A DNA stretch of 64,000 nt from Mesaphorura yosii (GCA_009869945.1 WIXG01000152.1:62001-126000); one strand, 5' to 3'; numbered from the stretch's first letter, positions 49,801 through 63,855 are shown. Notes: a model not told the origin generated them from the sequence alone. Program-made: numbers and translations.

Positions 49801-52800
49801 CTTTCGGAAAATGTCAGCCTGCATTGTTTCCTAATGCGAGCATGACGCTCCGACCCGACGCACTTTGGTGTGATGAGATAATGCACGGCGAATGCTTGCC
49901 TCACTTGTTGCAAGATAGTTGGAGGGGAAACTCACAAAGCATGTTAAACCAACGCGAGTAGAGAGGCGAGTATAAAATAAAAATTGGACATAATGTAAAA
50001 TATATCAAAAAATTATAGCTTCAGTTTACAATACATGCGGGAGTGAAGAGACTCTCGATAGAGTCATTAAAGCCCTGCACCGAAATTGAAAGAGAAAATG
50101 CAACGCATCATGATCCAGAACTTCCAGATGCGAGCTTCTTCTTCCCTCAGAGGCATCGCATCATCTGTTCACTTTATTACAAAGATTAGACGCTCGTATT
50201 ATGCTGGTATTTTCATAATCCGAGTTGAGACAAAAGAATTTATGGAAATAAATTGAAAAAACGCACATGTATTGTGTCTGGACTGAAGTTGAGGAATTAA
50301 ACCGAAAGCGGCTCATTTCAGATCTCTTTGTTGCTCTTTGTAAAGCAATTTTGAATTAAATATTTCCTCTGAAGGCTTTTTCGGCGTAAGATTGGGAATT
50401 TCGTAAGAACTCGCATTAATAATGGGAGGGGAACACAGCAGAGGCAAGAGTCGTGGAATGTTTGGATTTCGGAATCTCAAGCTTTTGACTCTTTTTCGTC
50501 TTGCTCTACAAAATTCTCTCCCAATTTTTTTATAGAACTTCTCGCAACTTTTTTAGCCTCGGTATTTTTTACTATTATGTAAAGTTAAATGTTTTTTCCT
50601 TTAACCCTTTCTAAAAGATTTAAAGGCAATATATGCAAGCAACTATGTGCTGTTTTATGACTTCAAGATGTGCTGTAAGTATGTAATTCATATAAGCGTG
50701 TAATAAAGCGGAGGAATTCCTGCTCTGCGACCACACGGCCATCCACTTGCTCTGTCCCTGCCGTCGGTCCACGTCTGCACGTACAATCTCAATTTCTGCT
50801 TTGCGGAGGGATGAAGTTGTTGGGCCGAGAATTGTCTCGGAGCAGTGAAACCTTTTACCGTGATCATCTGTCTCTCCGGGTCTGAGATGTGTTCATGTGT
50901 TTTAGGTATGACTGGTCCTATTATTCTTGCTTGTTCAAAACTCTTTTTCTCCTGCTGCAAGAAAAGATCTTTAAGCCACTCAATGACCTGTCAGTAAAAC
51001 TATTCTTGTCTCAGAACGCATAAACCACTCGTTTTTTATCGTAAAGATTTGCAGAAGCTCCTGCTCCAGGTCCAAAGTTTCCTTTTTATTTTTCTGGAAG
51101 CTCACTTTTCAACAATTGTTATGAGAGCTAAAAGGTCGAGAACGAGAACAAGAAACCAAAATTATGTCTGTGTTGAATCCTGGCATTTAGTGCTCACTTG
51201 CGTTGTCACTGTGTTTAAAACCCTCCGTTCCAGGCATTGTAATGTTGCAGAGGAAATGTCTTCAGGGTCGTGTTATGCATGAATGACAAAAGTTAAGATT
51301 ATTCTCTTTCTGGGCGAGAGATCCGGGAGATCTCGCGTACTCGCTTAATGTGTGCAGCAGCCTTTCAGTGTTGACTCCGTGTTGCTTTAGCGCATTGCAT
51401 AGCGTCCGGATTTCCAGCATTGAGGATGTGCATGGATGCATGTGTTATTTTTACGGGAGATGGATGGGCACGGAGTGGAGACCACTTCTTCGCTCGCTCG
51501 CATACATTTTGTCTCTGACTTTTATGAATGCGTTAGCGTAAAGTATTATTGGGAGGAAGATAAGTGTACAGAATTCTGTTTGTAGTGAAAACGGATAAAG
51601 TGGAAGCTGGCTTGGAACGAGTCTCCAGTCAGTGAAATATTGTGGGGAAGTTTAACTGTTGGAACTGTGTTTCTTCGAAAAGATCTCCGTTGTCTTAGTC
51701 TCGGCGTGCAGAGGAGCGAGGCAACCTTTGACTCGGTCGCTGTATGTCAGGTAGATTGAATACACTCTGAATGTACCTTGAACGCAGTGAGAATTTATTC
51801 GACTGTTGTGCAGTATGTTGTAACACTTGACAAGATTTGAATTTCTCCTTGAGGGCAGTGTTTTACATTTATTCCATATTACATTATTATGAACCTGAGT
51901 GCTGGAATGTTGTCGGTAAGAGGAGCGGTGTCGAAAGTTGGTATAGCACAGGAGACTGATGGATAGGTTTGATATTTCCTCTGTCTTGATTTCATGCTCG
52001 AGCACTGTAAATACAAATGGAATCACGAGGTAACTTTTTCTGTATTTGCTCACCTTGGAAGCCGGAGTTTGGAGTCTCTGGTACGCTAAGTGTGATATTA
52101 TTACAGTTTCCAAATACACTCACAACTCGCTCGATATGCTACAGCCGAATGGAAGGAAAAATGGCTAAAAGTCAAGTTAACAAGAATGCTTGTTTTCACT
52201 TGGTTGGATGACATGTTGGAGATGTTTGCCTTTCTCTCTTCATTTATTACCCGACTTGTTTCGTCTTCATCTCCTGCCACTTTTCTCTCCAACTCTTCTC
52301 CACTTTTTCTATATTTACTTGTTTGCAGCGCTCCAAGAAACAATCCATGTGTAATTTATCCCTCCAAGTTCAATAGACGAAGAAAAGATAAGAAGCGCGT
52401 GTAAGAAGAGGCTTTAATCATGTTCTCTGCGAGCTATTTCTTTTCTTCTTCGTATTTATTTATGCGACTGACTGAGCACCGCAAAGAAATTACTCCCGAC
52501 TTTCTCCGTCTGCCGATTCCAAATCATAACTTTCCTATTTTTCTCTTTGTTCCTCTGGAGTCGTTTTTCTTCTCAAACCCAAATAATCACGAAATCAAGT
52601 TTCTTGTGTGCATGACATGCGGTGATGATATGGTGAAAAGAATCTGCATGCACAAAACCTGCTTTATCATTTGGGTGGAAGAGAAAAAGAAAAATACAAG
52701 TTGAGGCCTCATTTATTCCTTTGTTCAGCCTCATCATTACATTACCGAGTCTTGGCATTACAGTTTCAGTGCATCTTGGCTCTGAATTTTCAGAACTTGC

Positions 52801-54435
52801 TGTAAGGCCTTGCCTTCTCGAATTCCTACCTTCTTTGACTGTTGATTGGAATAGGAAAAGGAGACGACTCTGGCTGGAGTTGTATCGCCAAGCTGAAAGC
52901 GAGTGTTTCCACATGTCATGTGAGTCGAGGCACACACATACTGCGTGCTTATTTGTGTGGATTTTTAAGTCGGCAACTGTACAAAATTCTTATTTCCTAT
53001 TTTGCATATCCCAAAGGTTTTAATTATTCACTCGAATGAATAGGAGCTCCAACGACCACGCGCTGCTGCTGCTCCTCGCAGTGGTACTATTCACGTGCGT
53101 ACGCGAGCAATGAACAATAGTACAAATAGCGAGATCGCATTATAATAAACAAGGGAAGCGCAATGGAGAGAATTACGCTCCGTGTTCTACTTAATGTAAC
53201 ATTAAGTCATGTCAAGTATAAAATTGAACAGCGAAACACCATTTTAGCTGAGCCTGACTTAAGTCTCTTTCTCCTACTCCGACAAGAAAATAAATACCTT
53301 CAAAATTCATCTTTTCATCCTGGTCTCTAATTCAACAGACACTTTCTTCTGACAAAGCGTCTCGCTTTCGTGCCCTCTTGCAAGCTGATGCTTCAAATTG
53401 TTTAGTGTGGAGACTAAGCTCGTAACAACCACGCGGAGAGGCGACTGTGTTGTTCGGACGGCTGTTGCATGTGTTGTCGTAGGGGTGAATGTCTTGGAAG
53501 AATTTGACCGAAAGTGAGACATGCTGGGCTTCTTCTGCAATGCAATAATCCAGTCCTGTCCTCGTTCCTTCTTGATACTACTCCGCGTTAGCATTTACAC
53601 ACTCTCTTAGGTGACTCGCGAGTCAGAGAAAGGAATCCAAAACAAAAATAATGTGTGAAGGAACAACAACAACATGTGCGACAATATTAAGCTTATTACC
53701 ATACCGAGCCCAACTTTCTTGAGCGCTGCTATTCCTGCGACGCTCCACAACGAGCATGAGAAATGAAACAAAAGACACAAAATACGTCTTTTAAAAACTT
53801 TTTTACTCTGACTAAACCACTAAAACCTGGCTGTGCTTCGCTGTGGCCCGCCAGGCTTTGGAAGGTAGTGCGAGAATTCTTTTCGACGCGACTCGGTGTA
53901 GAAAATACCTTTGCAACAAAAACAATAACAAAGTGTCGCATAGTCACTGCGCTTTCGAAATTACTTTTTGTCGTCGTGAATTTGTATTTCGAATGAAATA
54001 AATTATCTCCACTTGTAAAGAAGCCATAATGCATTGGATTTGTGCAAGCACACATGTGCCGACTCTTTGCCCCGAGTCTTAATAGCAGCGGCAGCAGCAG
54101 GACAACTCTGAACTCTTTGTGCGACTTTTATTTCGTGTATTGTAATTCCGTGTCATGTTGTTCGAGTCGTACTGTTTGACAATATTTTACGACGATAACA
54201 ATCAAAACATGTTGAATTCTTTCTTTCTTCATTCACCGTTTTTTGCGAACGGTATATCCATCTAAAGAAAGTTCGATTAAGACTTATTGCAGATGTCAAC
54301 GAATTTGCACATGTAAAGTCGATGAAAAGCTACGAGCGCTTTAATGCGGTTCGGTAAATTCAATGCTTGAAGTTGCGCAACTGCTTGTCACTCCAAGTGA
54401 AACGCCATTTTGTAACACGATTCGTTTATTTTCAG
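40804..54435. other. Long gene-poor region, part 2 (possible first intron of the 54.4-kb gene)
   Basis: About 13.6 kb without a supported coding exon. It holds a second possible untranslated exon (about 43334-43640, ending in GAGA|GTAAGT), an ATT microsatellite at 48201-48217, and a frame at 47960-48358 rich in His, Asp and Gln that looks like translated simple sequence. The right end is the polypyrimidine acceptor TTTATTTTCAG at 54425-54435. Confidence 0.45.
48201..48217. repeat. ATT trinucleotide microsatellite
   Basis: Five ATT units plus AT. On the plus strand in one frame it would read as consecutive tyrosines, which is why the surrounding open frame looks odd. Confidence 0.75.
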
Positions 54436-57400
54436 ATTGACCGAGGGAGCATTTGACACCGAATGTAAATGCAAAAATGGAGTGGCCAGTGATTTATCAT
54501 TCCAAAGGACGACCGGTCAAGACTCCTTCTCATGTGCGATGCTTGTCACTCATTTACCTCGGACTGGCGTTTGGGTTTTGGAGCAGCATCGCCCAGACCG
54601 AGTCCAGTCCGCCAGTCGCGGACGTTGAAGATTTATTCAAAGGTAAGGTTCCATCGTCCGTTTAAGTTTCTCTTAATCTTCCACTCTTTTTCATTAAAAG
54701 ACTTTTATATCATCCATTCGCGTGCGTGAGTGGCATGCACTTTTAATCAAAGCACTTTATTTGCGAGAATTGAGCAAGATCAACAGAGGATGAAAGTAGG
54801 CGCTGGAAAATAGGAAAGACAAATTAAAACTTTACTCGTGGTGTAATGCGTAATAGAAGTTTCTGACTGAGATAGGAACTGCGCATAATGATACAAGGTT
54901 GTGACTTTCTCTTGTTCTCAAATTTAAAACGAAAGCGCGGCATTAATGTGCGGAGCTACACTGTACTTAAATGGGAGCAGATGTGAACGTATAAATTGCG
55001 TATGCAAAGAAAGAAAGGAAGAAAATTATTTGGTCTGTTTATGTGTCTTTCGGGATGCAAAATATAAACTTACAATTCCTTCCTTCCTCGGCCTTCTCTC
55101 TGCCAAATGAGAATGCGCGTCTCCGCCATGCCTCGACGCAGTTAGCATGGTGAAGAAAAATCTTGTGAAAACTGCCAAATTTGATTTTCCTAGTGTATAT
55201 TTTATTTCTTCACGGTGACTTGCTCTAATTTAGCCGTCTTCCTCATGCGCGGCCTCTCGCTATCTGTTCCGGGTTAAAGTGTGTCTTTCGGAAGCGTGAA
55301 GAACCGGCTGGCTGTCTGCCGTAGAGACTCGTCGAATGCGGTGAATGAATGCAAATGTTGCGACGCAGGAGAATTATTTCCAGATACGGAGATTAGAAAT
55401 GATGTGGAGCTAACGCGGAGCGAGAGACCTTCTGCCAAATGGCGAGATCGGCAAGGGGTTGCTCAAGAGGACCAAGGAGTAGAGTTTAGATGTAAATGAG
55501 AGGCTGACGAACACAGAGATAATATGTGATTATTATTCTTTCTCTCGTCATTCGGGCTTGCTCTCACTTTTTTACTTTTTTCATTTCGAGGACTCAAGAC
55601 GCGATGGAGCGAGCCAGGCTTCGTGAGGGGTAGACATTAAGAATGGAAATGAAATCCCGCGGAAGGTAGTAATAATGGAGCAGTAGTATTAAGTCAATAT
55701 ATGAGAATAGGACCCCGAGGATGTTTCTTTCCTTGATAATAAATTCCTGACTCATGACCGGATTCTGTGACCTCCATTGACAGCCGGGCACTTGTGCACT
55801 GCTCCGCATCCACTCTGCTCCGAGATCATGATGAGGATTGCAGGCAGCTCAATTCAGTAGAGGAGATGAATGGAAACCTTTCTCCTTTGATTTTTTCTGC
55901 CCAGCATTGTGCTCGGCCCTACGCACGAAGGATAATGTTGATAGGATTATTAGGATTTATTGAGTAGATTCATTCAACAATTGAGTTCTTTCCTTTCTCC
56001 GACTTGATATTACTGCCATTTCTGCCGCTGCTGCTGGACGCAATTGAGCTGGACGGCTTGCTTATCTACCAATCTTCTGGCAGCTATTTTTGTGTTGTGA
56101 ATTGAATGTAGCAACCACTGTTATTGGCCTCTGTGCGTTATGGTCCACGCTCCGAAATAAGAGCATGAAAAGTTGAAGGCGAGGCGGTAGTCAAGAGAAC
56201 TACGAGTGAAAGGGGAAGATGAAATGATGGAGACACAGAAAGCTGAAAAGCACATAGTAACATAATTGATTCCATGACGTTGATGGTTTGATGTTTTAAC
56301 AGGCTTCAGTTTTGAGAATAGCTTCACTCTGAAACTGAAAATACTCCCATGAAACACAATACTCGCGCTGTTTATACTTTGTTTCGGCATCTTGTTGTTA
56401 AACTTGTCTCAAGCTTCCGAACCAAGTGCCAACTTGCCAACGACGAGTAAAGAATTCTTCGACTACCTTTCCCTTCCAGCCTGCTCCATATTACAAATTT
56501 TCTTGTCTCTCGCTTTCACTCACGTTCCGTGTTATTGATGTGCACAAGAACAAAAATTTCACTTAGACGCGACAGACAATAGACTTGTCTCGCATCTGCC
56601 AGCGTTTGCGGAGTAAGAAGATACGACGCGGAGGGGAAGTGAAAGCCGTGAAAAAATATACCTTGTGGGAATTGATTCTCCCGTTGCATTGATTGTCTAG
56701 TTCCGTTTGTGAGGAAAAGGCTTGTTCATTACTCGGATAGTGTAAAAACGATACAACCATGCCAAGCCGAAGGATAAGCGGTGTGGGGACGAGTAAATAC
56801 TGCGTGTGTACAGTGCAATAATAACATCACAGCTCACCCCAAGAACCCTTCAGAGTGTGACACTCCGTGTCGTGTCTGCTTCATCTGCCGTTCAAGTTCT
56901 ATCTTTCTGGCTTCATGTTCCCGTTTGCATGTGTGCCTGTGCCCAAATAAAAAGAGAGCCCAGTCACATCTGATTTCCACTGCGTGCGAGGCAGGCAGGC
57001 TGACTGGCTGGCAGCGGCCGGGTGACAAAGTTAATGAATTGGAAAAATGGAATTTTTGTGAAGGAGGGTTGGTTTCTGCCGCGCCTCGTCCCGAATGGTC
57101 ATGGCAAAGTACACGGACGGTTTTCTCCTTTCGCGTCCTGATGATCAAATAACGAGAAGCTGAGTGAGATACAATAATATATTACAACGACAACGATACA
57201 CATTTGTGTGTGAATAAGTGGAACATAAATTACATCAATAGAATACCAAAAGACGGAGTCGGAGGGAATGGAAATGATGTCTCTCTCAACTCTTCTGTTC
57301 CGCTATCATTATATTTTATATCGTACACCAGACACTGCCAGCCACGACCATTCCGACCAGCAGGACAATGCGCTGCCGCTGCACCGCAGCAGAAATTGAG

Positions 57401-60400
57401 ATATGTAAGGCTGACTTCCTCCTCGACACGGAAATGAATCAATTGTTTTTTCACTTTCTCCCTGGTCGTTGTTGCTTTCTGATGGAATTGCACGGTACAG
57501 TCGTGCCCAACTACACGTAATCGCCATCAGATTGCAACACGCTTGTTTCTATTTAGCCATTTAAAACTAAAATGCATTTTACAGCCACTCCAGTGCCTTT
57601 TTCGCTGATTGAAAACACGAGTTTACTTCGCTGCATTTAGTCGGATGGATGGGAAGCAGAATGAAGGGAGTGTCGGTCCAAATTAGAATGACGATCCAAG
57701 CAGACTCACACCGCGTGTTTTGGAAACCATTACTCAAGGCCCGTGTCTGGTTCTACGAAACACCCGCACATGGTGTCTTCTAACCTTAAGACTCATTCAT
57801 CTTCAATTGGAAATAGTTTGCATTGCGTTCTTCTGCTTTCTTCTGAGAATCTCTCCAGCCTCGACCCCGGGAGTGTTTTCTTCGTAGGACTTGAAGGATT
57901 TCTTATTTGACAGAGCTTACCTTGTCGTGTAACTTGAGAATCTTGTTTGTTGGTCTGTAGATAGGGAAATGGATTGGTAACAAGTAACTATAAAATCTAG
58001 TATTTACTTTTCGTTTGAATTTATGGGAATGAAACCTATTTGGCTCCACAACATTTGTTTTCCCATATGCGGTGTGATGACTCGAGTTCCTCTCCACTTG
58101 CAAATGCGAACCAGTGAAAGAGCTGAAGCCGAAATTTCGTTATTGGGCCTCATTCTTCCACGCTGCGTTGCTGCAGCGAATAAATAGAATAATATATTTG
58201 CTTGCAATAGCACTGGAAATGATAATATAACTGCTCCCGTATAACTTAACTATAAATAACTTTATAATGTAACATGTTCTTAATAGTGTTTAGGCTGAGC
58301 CGTGTTTATATGAGATGTTTTGGAAAGGATCTTCTTTCCAGACCGTGCTTCCATTCAATTGCGAGCGTCTTTTCAATAAACGCAGCCATGTGCCCGCTTC
58401 TGCCGCCGCTCTTGTTTTCCGCCTTATCTTGTAGTCATAGCGTAGCGTTTGATTTTAAGGTTGCTTCGTGTAGGTATCTTTTTACCTACCACAGAATTTC
58501 TAATCTAAAACTTTATCCTTTTGTTCTTAAGTCGTCTTCTGTTCGTCCGCACATAAACAACAGAAGAAGCGACATAAAAAACTAGATTCTTGTTCTTGAG
58601 TTTCATTTATAAGAAAAGTTATTTCGAGTATTATAATCATGGTTTATATGTTAAACAATGCAGCACGAAAAGCACAAGAATTTCAAAGGAAAGTCCAGAC
58701 CATGTGCGTGCGTGTGCTTTTGTCGCTGTATTTCTAGCCCGCGTTGAGAAGCCGAGCGTGGATTTGGTGGAGCAGAGCGCAGATACCAGTTTAGGGAAAT
58801 ATTTATGTACGGAGCTTTTGGGTTTCGGTTTTAAAGTTTATCCATGTTGGCTGCTTGATAAATGCCACGCAACATGTCCGTAGGTAGGGCACACAATGGA
58901 AACTTTGAGCCATTATTATATAAATTCATATTATTGTACGCTGGTAAGCCCTGAAAACTCCAATTCATTTCCCCGTCCTCTTATTAAGCAGAAACTTTGC
59001 AACTTTCCAGAGTTCAAAACAATAACAGCGCCAAGTTGCAGCGACAGGAACAACAAAGTCTGCTTAAACTAATTGAAATTCTTAATTAGATACTTATGCA
59101 TACACACATTTTCCTAATAATTAGAGTAATGGAATAGATGAATAAATATTTACCAGGGAATGAATCGGACTTGACGGTTATTGCCTCGTTCTGCGACTCG
59201 TCGTCCGTAACTAACTGCACATCTCCCTTTATTGCATTCTTGCTCTCGTTCTTCTTCGATCTCGTCTGACTCGCTCAGGACGAATCAATGAGACGTTGCT
59301 GCAGAACTTATAATTTATTACCAGACCGTTCGATGGGATTTAAATTGGAAAGAATCTCAGTCAAAGAGAAAAGATTAAGGAATGAAATGAAATGAAAAAT
59401 GCAATTTTTAATGCGGCGTCAGGGAAAGAGCAAAAACTGGTTATTGATTTGTTCGTTTGAAGTGCTATCGGAATTTGATGTATGAGAGCCTGAGCGGCGC
59501 AGTCGAGCTACAAAGGTTCATCCAACCCGTGACAATGAGAATGCAATAAATGTGGCATGACTTCGATGGCATAAATTCTTTATTTAATTTTTATCCAAAT
59601 TTCATGAAAATCTTGCACTAATGACCATTCTCTTGCACTGCTCAGATAAGAAGAAAAACAAATCCTGACGTTTTCAGCAAAAACATCACCTTTCAGCTTA
59701 CAATGTTTGGCATAATCTTTTACCGGGTGATTTATAAAGGCTGTGTGCGAAAGGAAAATTCCTGCAGCAAAAGGAGCCTCAAGAGCCAAATGTTTTGTGG
59801 GATTAACATGTTTTAAGCCCGCAGCTTACTTGAATCAAAGCCTCGGAATTCGCCACCCAAATTCGTTTTTCCATTCCGCTTTTTAAATCAATAGGCGACT
59901 TCTGAGCAACGATCAATTGAATTTGTGTCTGAAACAATAATTTGCAACAGACCGAATTCACATTTATTTTTCGCTCCGCTTTCGTGCCTGCGGAGAATAG
60001 CAGTGGAAAGAATCTACAAATCTTCATCATGGTGGCTCAATATTCTGCACAATTTATATTAGTCAATATCGTATTATAAAACTATTATCGCTTTTCTAAA
60101 GGTAAGGAAGAAAAATGGAAGCTTCCACAACCGGATGATCTTCCATTACAGATTTTACTTTAAAGTTCAAATGTAAAGCGATCTGCTTTCTTCGCAGAAT
60201 GCTTCCAGTACACAAAAAGCGATTTGTTATCTTGTTATTTGTGCGTCCGTCTTTGTGTTCAGCACCAACGCTCGCCTCTTTCACGGCGGGTGAAAGCAGC
60301 CGTGACTGTGTGCAATGCGAACGAAGCTTAAACGAGAAATTGATACCTTTCGGTTCCACTTTCTCCTTCGCCGTGCATTTCCGCGTGTTGGCTGCCGGCT

Positions 60401-63400
60401 TCACTGAGATGATTTGTATGTGATGAGGGATGATGATGGTGAATCCGAGAATCAGTGAAGGAAAGAAATGGATGATGATGGTTTTGTGTTCCCGTGCGCC
60501 ACAAATTGTGCTGCTATTCGGATACCCAAAAGAGAAGGAGTGAACACCACCAAGGCGTTCTCGGGATCCTTTGTCGTGTTTCTGAGACTTGTGTGCGTTC
60601 AAGTAAAAGAAAAAAGAGACCGGGAAGAAGGGAAGGTACGCGTCGTCTTGAGGTGATTTCTAACGTGCGCTCTTTTTCCCCGCATCTTGGTTCAAAGGAA
60701 AATTATTTATACCTTGTTTCACCCAACACAAGACAATACCAATGCCAGACGTGCGATGCATTTGTGTTTCATATGTTTTATGTGGCAGCGTTTCGTCTTT
60801 CTCCTTCCGTCGCCTGACTCCTGTTTCATGTTTCTCAGATTTTTCCTGAATTCTGAAGCACAAAGCAGCTCTGATTGCCGTGTGTGTGCAACCAGGAAAA
60901 AAGACGGAGCGAGTACGCGTTTGCAATCTTTTCCGCACTCATTCATTCCTTCGCCAGGGTCTTATTGTATAAATCATTCATTTTTCTCGAAAGCAACATC
61001 CATTTTCCTGCTACCGGCAGCCAAGCCAAGTCTTAAGACGCTCCGAGATGAAGATGCTGCTTCCAAGAGCGAATGTCTGCGCCGTGCCATATGTAATATT
61101 ATTGTAGAAGTAATAACAATCGATTTCACAATAAAACGGAAATATTGCTCCACTCTGCCGAACTTTGTGTTACATACTTTACTCACAAACCCATTTCTTC
61201 CTTCGTTGTCGTGTCTTTAAAAGCGTACTGAATCGTGGCAGACTGAGGCCAGGTAATAATCACGTCGGAGTTTGCAGCATCATAGCTGTGGGTTTCACGA
61301 CACTGCACGTGGGCGCGACACGTGTGTCACATACAAATACGACATAATGTCGGCGAACGAAGAATATTGAGATAGATTTTTTATTGTTTTCTGTTAAATG
61401 TTTAGAATTCATATATGAACCCAAACGCGATTTTCCTTCGACTTTTTCTCCAGCAGGTTTCTCTGTTTTGGGTAGCAAATATTGAATCATATTGGATTAC
61501 TGAAACCGGCTTCCTCTTTTGCCAGGGAATGAATATTACATCTATACAGGCATGCTACTTGGATTTTATCAAATCATTTGCGGAGCAATTCAATACTTTC
61601 TCGCTCAATGCGTTATCATTGCATTATGGTTCCATTTATGAGAATCGCACAATCAGGATTTGGCAAACCTAAACACTTTGTTGAATATTTACCAATATGA
61701 TGCACTTTCCCAAAAGATGTTGCACGTATTTGAAGCCTAATATTTCTGTATCTTGTTTGGCTGTGCTCGGATCTGATCCCCACTCGGCGGAATTTTTGCA
61801 TCAGGTTTTCGAAAATCCATAAATGTGTTGTACAGCCGTCTACTGTGCGCCCTATTATTGTGGGTGCGCATTTTACACTCAGAGTGTTCGGACCCGCAGC
61901 GGTCTGGGCCTCACTTCCTCTTTAGTTTGCATAATCTCCTGTGAATTCTGAAATTTATTCACTGATGGACAGCGACATGTTTTCGACTTGTGTCTCGCAA
62001 ATTGAGTGTTAAAATTTGTACGCAAATACTGTTTACATGAATTTCAACTTAAACTCATAATTGACAGCGCATCCTTGTTTTTAAGCTGCTTAAACCTTCA
62101 CGGCTTCGGAGATGCAAGATGGCTACAATTGTTTTCGTTTCTTGTTTACAGATGAAGGATTTCTGCGAATGTCACGCGGCGGAGAAGCATTTGGTCGACG
62201 TCCACCGCCTCCGCTAATCTTGAACCCGCCTCCGCATTTGTCCACTCAGACACCACCGCGACATTTTCAGACGACGGCCACAATTCTGCTGCCGAGGGGC
62301 ACAATTCCGTCAACAACCTTGTACAACAGAAACGCCGAAGGAAACGTGAGCAGCAACCGAACAGAATTTCGAAGTGAGAGAAACTCTTCCTCGAACTCAC
62401 AAGCTAAGCCACTGGAGAACGACGTGGGTGCTAGTTTCTCCAAAGCGTCTGACTCGAGCGTCGGGGAGTCGAATGGTGGCGGCGGGAGCAACAGTGGAGG
62501 AGACTCATCCGACGCGCATCCTCTGCTTGGAATCACTCCGGCAGCTCCAGGAGATCCATTCGACTTTAATCCTATCCTGTCTAACCCCGCTGTCACTCGT
62601 ATTTTAGCCGGAAGTTCCGGGCGCATTCCCCAATGGGAACCCATGCCTGATTCACATGGTAATAACCAAATGAGTACATTTTTATTCCTAATACATACAC
62701 ATGAACAGGCAGAAACTCACAAAAGGAAAATGGTTCTTTTTATTCTCGCAAGTCTTCTACAAGGCTTATACGAAGCTATTTAGCCAAGAGACTATAAAAG
62801 AACATTTACATCAGAAACGCACAGTGTCAAGAAGTTCTGAGCTCAGCTTCCCTTCCTTTCCAAGATTTCAATGAACCCAGTTCCAACGTTAGTAGGAAAT
62901 CGTGTAATGGATGGTGTTCCAATTTTAAAACATGAATATTAAACTCAACTTCTCCTTCGTCCATACGATTCTTAACAGTCAGGGGTCCATGCTTCTAATC
63001 TTTCCCTCCAATACTTGACTGAGCACTCATTCGAGAGTTGTAAACTCGCAGTTGATGTCTATTTTATTGAGAGGAAATGAGTTTTTCAAAATTTATTAAC
63101 AGGCAAATGTGAGAAAAGCGAGAGGCCATTTCTCTCCTTACGGACTTTCTAGCACCATGGAATGTTTTACAAATTTGGAATTTTTCTCTTTCTCGTCTTA
63201 GTCTCCAGCACGCTAATTTATTTCGTTTTGGGCCATGTTTTTCCAGATTCAGTTCTCCCGGAAGTGAACTACACTGGCAGCGCAAATAATAATAATAAAA
63301 ATCGTGCAAACACGTACTATCAGACCTCAACACCAGCCTCGACAGTACTCGAGCATCACCCGGGCAGCGGCATTTTGCACAATCCCAAAAACCCGGTGTT

Positions 63401-63855
63401 CGTGCCGTCCCCAGTCAGTTCGAATGGCTCTCCCACGATGTACAACATGGATCAGTTGACAAATAACATTGCCATTCCTAAACATATTCTTCCTAATCCC
63501 AGCAATCTTGCCACATCAAGAAGCACAATCGTGGCCGATGACGACAGAGATGAACAAACGCGGTACCACCACAGTGGCGGTGGCGGACGAAGATTAGATT
63601 CGAATTACAATTCTGACCATCATCACGACAAGAACAGCAATCATTATGGCTCCAACTTTGGAGCAAACAATTACAACAACCATTTGGATGAGAATAATCA
63701 CGGAGGGGACGGTGGAAATTCCTACTCGTACGACGACGAGGACCCTGGCTATGGTGAGGAGAGCGGAGTCGGCGCGGGAGGAGAAGCTCAAGGAAAGAGG
63801 GGAACTTGGAAGGAATCTGGACAGGCTGATCCCTCGGACTCACGTCATGAAAATG
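54436..63855 (+). CDS. Secreted or type II membrane protein, Pro/Ser/Asn/Gly/His-rich, cysteine-free (C-terminus beyond window)
   Basis: Exons: 54436-54642 (ATG at 54477 after a short 5' UTR), 62152-62658, 63247-63855, separated by introns of 7.5 kb and 588 bp; 427 residues are visible. Every junction is phase 1, and the rebuilt codons (Lys-Asp-Glu, His-Asp-Ser) keep frame. Residues 1-21 are basic, 22-40 (CLSLIYLGLAFGFWSSIAQ) are hydrophobic: a signal peptide cleaved near Ala39-Gln40, or a membrane anchor. Exon 2 is proline-rich at first (RRPPPPLILNPPPHL), then Ser/Asn/Gly-rich, ending with DPFDFNPILSNPAVTRIL, its only fold-like stretch. Exon 3 is Asn/His/Asp/Gly-rich. Sequons include NVS, NRT, NSS and NYT. 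The only cysteine is Cys22. If the donor AATG|GTAATT after 63855 is not used, the frame stops at 63896. Family not recognised; a long disordered pro-region before a folded C-terminal domain is my guess. Confidence 0.65.
54643..62151 (+). other. 7.5-kb intron of the secreted-protein gene
   Basis: Bounded by AAAG|GTAAGG and TGTTTACAG|ATGAAGG, with matching phase 1 on both sides. It has several moderately long frames on both strands (for example about 177 codons at 60687-61220 plus and 168 codons at 60096-60602 minus), but none shows family motifs or good splice sites. No nested gene can be supported. Confidence 0.6.
62659..63246 (+). other. 588-bp intron of the secreted-protein gene
   Basis: Bounded by CATG|GTAATA and TTTTCCAG|ATTCAG. 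It contains no supported gene. An ATG-started hydrophobic frame (63162 onward) runs through the acceptor in the frame of the next exon; it could serve as an alternative signal-peptide start for a shorter isoform. Confidence 0.6.

Noticed and set aside
51652-52119. 155-codon minus-strand frame
   Set aside because: No domain, no signal peptide and no supporting splice sites; its length is not exceptional in 35 kb of non-coding DNA.
60096-61220. Frames of 168 (minus) and 177 (plus) codons in the 7.5-kb intron
   Set aside because: They overlap several other frames, show no motif and sit inside a well supported intron; a nested gene cannot be shown.
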